Origin: Acidobacteriota bacterium
GTDB lineage: Bacteria; Acidobacteriota; Terriglobia; Terriglobales; Acidobacteriaceae
DNA: 6,878 nt
NCBI GenBank assembly: GCA_021810815.1
Contig: JAJZHR010000128.1
Location: 1 to 6,878 of the forward strand
Direction: 5' to 3'
Shown: piece after piece, positions 5,197-6,878 of the stretch
Layout: the number at the start of each line of letters is the position of its first letter
How positions within the stretch are numbered: the first letter of the stretch is position 1
The notes under the pieces: generated by a model
What the model saw: only the letters and a program-made list of their open reading frames with translations
Told to the model about the DNA's origin: nothing
The model's database searches: none
Program-made: the position numbers and the translations under genes

Positions 5197-5225
5197 TTGA
5201 TTCCGCCCTCACCGGCGGCTAACCT
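5197..5225 (+). promoter_or_regulatory. Weak candidate smc promoter
   Basis: TTGATT (5197-5202) and TAACCT (5220-5225) are spaced by 17 bp, but the -10 matches only three consensus positions. The -10 lies inside a small inverted repeat, GCTAA-CCT-TTAGC (5218-5230). If used, transcription would start near 5232 and the leader would include the hairpin at 5252-5280. No better promoter pair was seen between 5120 and 5339. Confidence 0.25.
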
Positions 5226-5251
5226 TTAGCTGTTCCACGCAGAACTTCGCG

Positions 5252-5280
5252 CGCGTCCCACTCTGTATGGGGTGGGCGCG
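5252..5280 (+). terminator. GC-rich hairpin upstream of smc (attenuator or stray terminator)
   Basis: CGCG-T-CCCAC (5252-5261) pairs with GTGGG-CGCG (5272-5280): nine base pairs with one bulged T and a 10-nt loop, followed by TTCTTTCC. With no gene ending upstream on the plus strand, it may sit in the smc leader as an attenuator-like element. It may instead be another repeat relative, since it shares TCCCAC with the hairpin repeats but not their tail. Confidence 0.4.
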
Positions 5281-5339
5281 TTCTTTCCGCCGCAGCACCG
5301 CAATTTTGACCGGACGAACGGGCATAAAGGAATCACCGA

Positions 5340-6878
5340 ATGCTGAAGCTGAAAAAACTGCAAATCCTGGGCTTCAAGTCCTTCTGCGACCGCACGGAGG
5401 TCATACTTCCTGGCTTCGGGATCGCCGCCATCGTCGGCCCGAACGGCTGCGGCAAGTCGAACATCTCCGACGCCATCAGCTGGGTGCTGGGCGAGCAGTC
5501 TGCCCGCAACATGCGCGGGGTGAAGATGGAGGACGTGATCTTCGCGGGGACGCAGAGCCGCAAATCGACAGGAATGGCAGAGGTTTCGCTGACGCTGGTG
5601 GACCCGGACGTGTACGACGGATCGCTGCTGGCAGAGGACAGGTCGCAGGATGCAGGGCCGGAGATCGTGATCGAGAACGAGCTGCCGGAGGGCGGCGACT
5701 GGAGCGGGGACTGGGACGAGGAGGCACTGCGCGCACGGAAGGCGGAGGAGACCGAGGAGGCAACGCTGGATGCGCAGCCGGGCCAGATCCTGCCCTCTGA
5801 CCAGCAGGAGGGGGCTGCAGCGGCGGAGGTGCAGGAGAATCTGCCGGCTCCGGTGGGCGTTCTGGAGGCTTCGCAGGCGGGGTCGCCGAACAATGTGGTG
5901 CTGAAGATCCGGCGGAGGAAGTTCGGCCGGCAGCCGGTGCGCGCCGGTGAAATCGTGGTGGCGCGGCGGCTTTTCCGCTCGGGCGAGAGCGAGTACCTGC
6001 TGAACGGCAAGATCTGCCGCTTGCGCGACATTCAGGACATCTTCATGGGCACGGGACTGGGGCCGGAGTCCTACGCGATCATCGAGCAGCAGCGCATTGG
6101 GCAGTTGCTGAGCTCGAAGCCGCACGACCGGCGGGCGATCATCGAGGAGGCGGCGGGCATTACGCGCTTCAAGACCAAGAAGCGGCTGGCGGAGCTGCGG
6201 CTGGAGTCTGCCAAGCTGAACCTGGCGCGCGTGAACGATAATTTCGAGGAAGTGGCGCGGCAGATGAATTCGCTGAAGCGGCAGGCGGCGAAGGCGGAGC
6301 GCTATGGTGCTCTGCGGGACGAGCTGCGCAAGAAGCTGCGCGTGGTGCTGGCCAGCCGCATGGCCCAGATGGACGCTGAGCAGACTGCGGCTGCGGCGCA
6401 GATTGCAGCGCTGGGAGCGCAGATCGACGAGCAGGCGGCGAGCACCGAGGCGCTGGACGCGATGCACACGGAAGGCGTTGCGCGAGGCTACGCTCTGGAC
6501 ACGTCGGCGAGAGAGGCGAACCAGAGGGCGAACCAGGCGACGGTGGAGCTGGAGCGTTCGGCGGCGCGATTGGCCTCCAACGAGGACCGCATCGCAGACC
6601 TGGCGACACGTCTGGCCAGCGGAGCGGCGGAGCTGGAGCAGGTGAAGGCGCAACTGGAAGGGCTGGCGGGAGAGCGCGACCAGCAGAAGCTGTTCCTGGA
6701 GAACGCGGCGGCGGAGACAACAGCGGCGCGGGAGCTGGCGCAGCAGAAGCAAAGGCAGGCGCAGGAGTCCGGCGCCGCGGTTTCTGTGGCCGAGCGCGCG
6801 GTGGAGAGCCATCGGCAGCAGTCGATGCAGCTGATCTCACGGACCTCAGGAGCGCGCAACCAGGTGGCGCAGGCGGAG
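5340..6878 (+). CDS. smc: Chromosome segregation/condensation protein Smc, N-terminal part (partial)
   Basis: Smc is the ATPase of the bacterial condensin-like complex; with ScpA and ScpB it extrudes and organises chromosomal DNA. The visible 513 residues run from ATG at 5340, which has AAAGGA 8 nt upstream, to the window edge with no stop; family members are about 1,200 residues. The N-terminus MLKLKKLQILGFKSFCDRTE is typical. Walker A is GPNGCGKS (33-40), followed by WVLGEQSARNMRG (48-60) and KMEDVIFAG (62-70). The second head segment has RRLFRSGESEYLLNG (209-223), GLGPESYAIIEQ (239-250, Q-loop region) and RRAIIEEAAGITRFKTKKR (264-282). From about residue 283 the chain is an Ala/Glu/Arg/Gln-rich coiled coil. 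Unusually, about 110 residues separate EVSLTL (81-86) from EIVVARR (204-210), whereas B. subtilis Smc has only some 15-20 there. The extra stretch is acidic and Pro/Gly/Gln-rich. The signature motif, Walker B and hinge lie beyond the window. Confidence 0.96.
   Translation, partial: MLKLKKLQILGFKSFCDRTEVILPGFGIAAIVGPNGCGKSNISDAISWVLGEQSARNMRGVKMEDVIFAGTQSRKSTGMAEVSLTLVDPDVYDGSLLAEDRSQDAGPEIVIENELPEGGDWSGDWDEEALRARKAEETEEATLDAQPGQILPSDQQEGAAAAEVQENLPAPVGVLEASQAGSPNNVVLKIRRRKFGRQPVRAGEIVVARRLFRSGESEYLLNGKICRLRDIQDIFMGTGLGPESYAIIEQQRIGQLLSSKPHDRRAIIEEAAGITRFKTKKRLAELRLESAKLNLARVNDNFEEVARQMNSLKRQAAKAERYGALRDELRKKLRVVLASRMAQMDAEQTAAAAQIAALGAQIDEQAASTEALDAMHTEGVARGYALDTSAREANQRANQATVELERSAARLASNEDRIADLATRLASGAAELEQVKAQLEGLAGERDQQKLFLENAAAETTAARELAQQKQRQAQESGAAVSVAERAVESHRQQSMQLISRTSGARNQVAQAE

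Noticed and set aside
5063..5230. A replication origin, suggested by the DnaA box plus tandem repeats
   Set aside because: There is only one exact DnaA box, no AT-rich unwinding region, and no dnaA, dnaN or gidA nearby.
5226..6812. A 528-codon minus-strand open frame opposite smc
   Set aside because: The product is low-complexity Leu/Arg/Gln-rich and lies antisense to unmistakable Smc motifs.
1..6878. CRISPR array, tRNA or rRNA gene, insertion sequence, prophage or defence system
   Set aside because: No spaced direct repeats of CRISPR type, no cloverleaf or rRNA-like stretches, and no transposase, integrase or defence-type domains were found on either strand.

Overview
The window looks like chromosomal DNA of a GC-rich bacterium, most likely an acidobacterium of the Terriglobia/Acidobacteriaceae type. 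That placement is inferred from protein style, dispersed hairpin repeats and gene flavour; no rRNA or other phylogenetic marker was compared. Gene density is normal, with housekeeping genes and no integrase, transposase, CRISPR array, tRNA or recognisable defence system.

Layout. (1) Positions 1-520, minus strand: a PilZ-domain protein (c-di-GMP receptor type) is followed, only 3 nt after its stop, by the start of a response regulator that runs off the left edge. The two form a tight signalling operon. (2) Positions 521-726: a short divergent intergenic region. (3) Positions 727-3221, plus strand: lysS (class II lysyl-tRNA synthetase, GTG start), then a YmdB/TIGR00282-family metallophosphoesterase (TTG start). 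The 107-nt gap between them holds a hairpin repeat and a small tandem duplication. (4) Positions 3222-3445: a convergent intergenic region with three hairpins. One is a second copy of the repeat seen after lysS; another is a strong bidirectional terminator. (5) Positions 3446-4744, minus strand: a 432-residue secreted protein with TPR-like helices and an OB-like C-terminal segment, which I do not recognise as a named family. It has a near-consensus sigma-70-type promoter and a leader of about 144 nt. (6) Positions 4745-5339: a large divergent intergenic region with that promoter, a palindrome over its -35 box, a dispersed-repeat hairpin, 19-bp tandem repeats, a perfect DnaA-box 9-mer and a hairpin. 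(7) Positions 5340-6878, plus strand: the N-terminal 513 residues of Smc, cut by the right edge. It carries an acidic insertion of about 100 residues in the ATPase head.

How the genes relate: lysS serves translation and smc chromosome organisation. The PilZ/response-regulator pair and the YmdB-like phosphodiesterase are both tied by family to nucleotide second-messenger or global regulation, but nothing in the sequence links them to one pathway. The observations most worth checking are the covarying hairpin repeat family, the Smc head insertion, the regulatory layout of the 4745-5339 region and the unclassified secreted protein. I did not find a convincing new multi-gene system.
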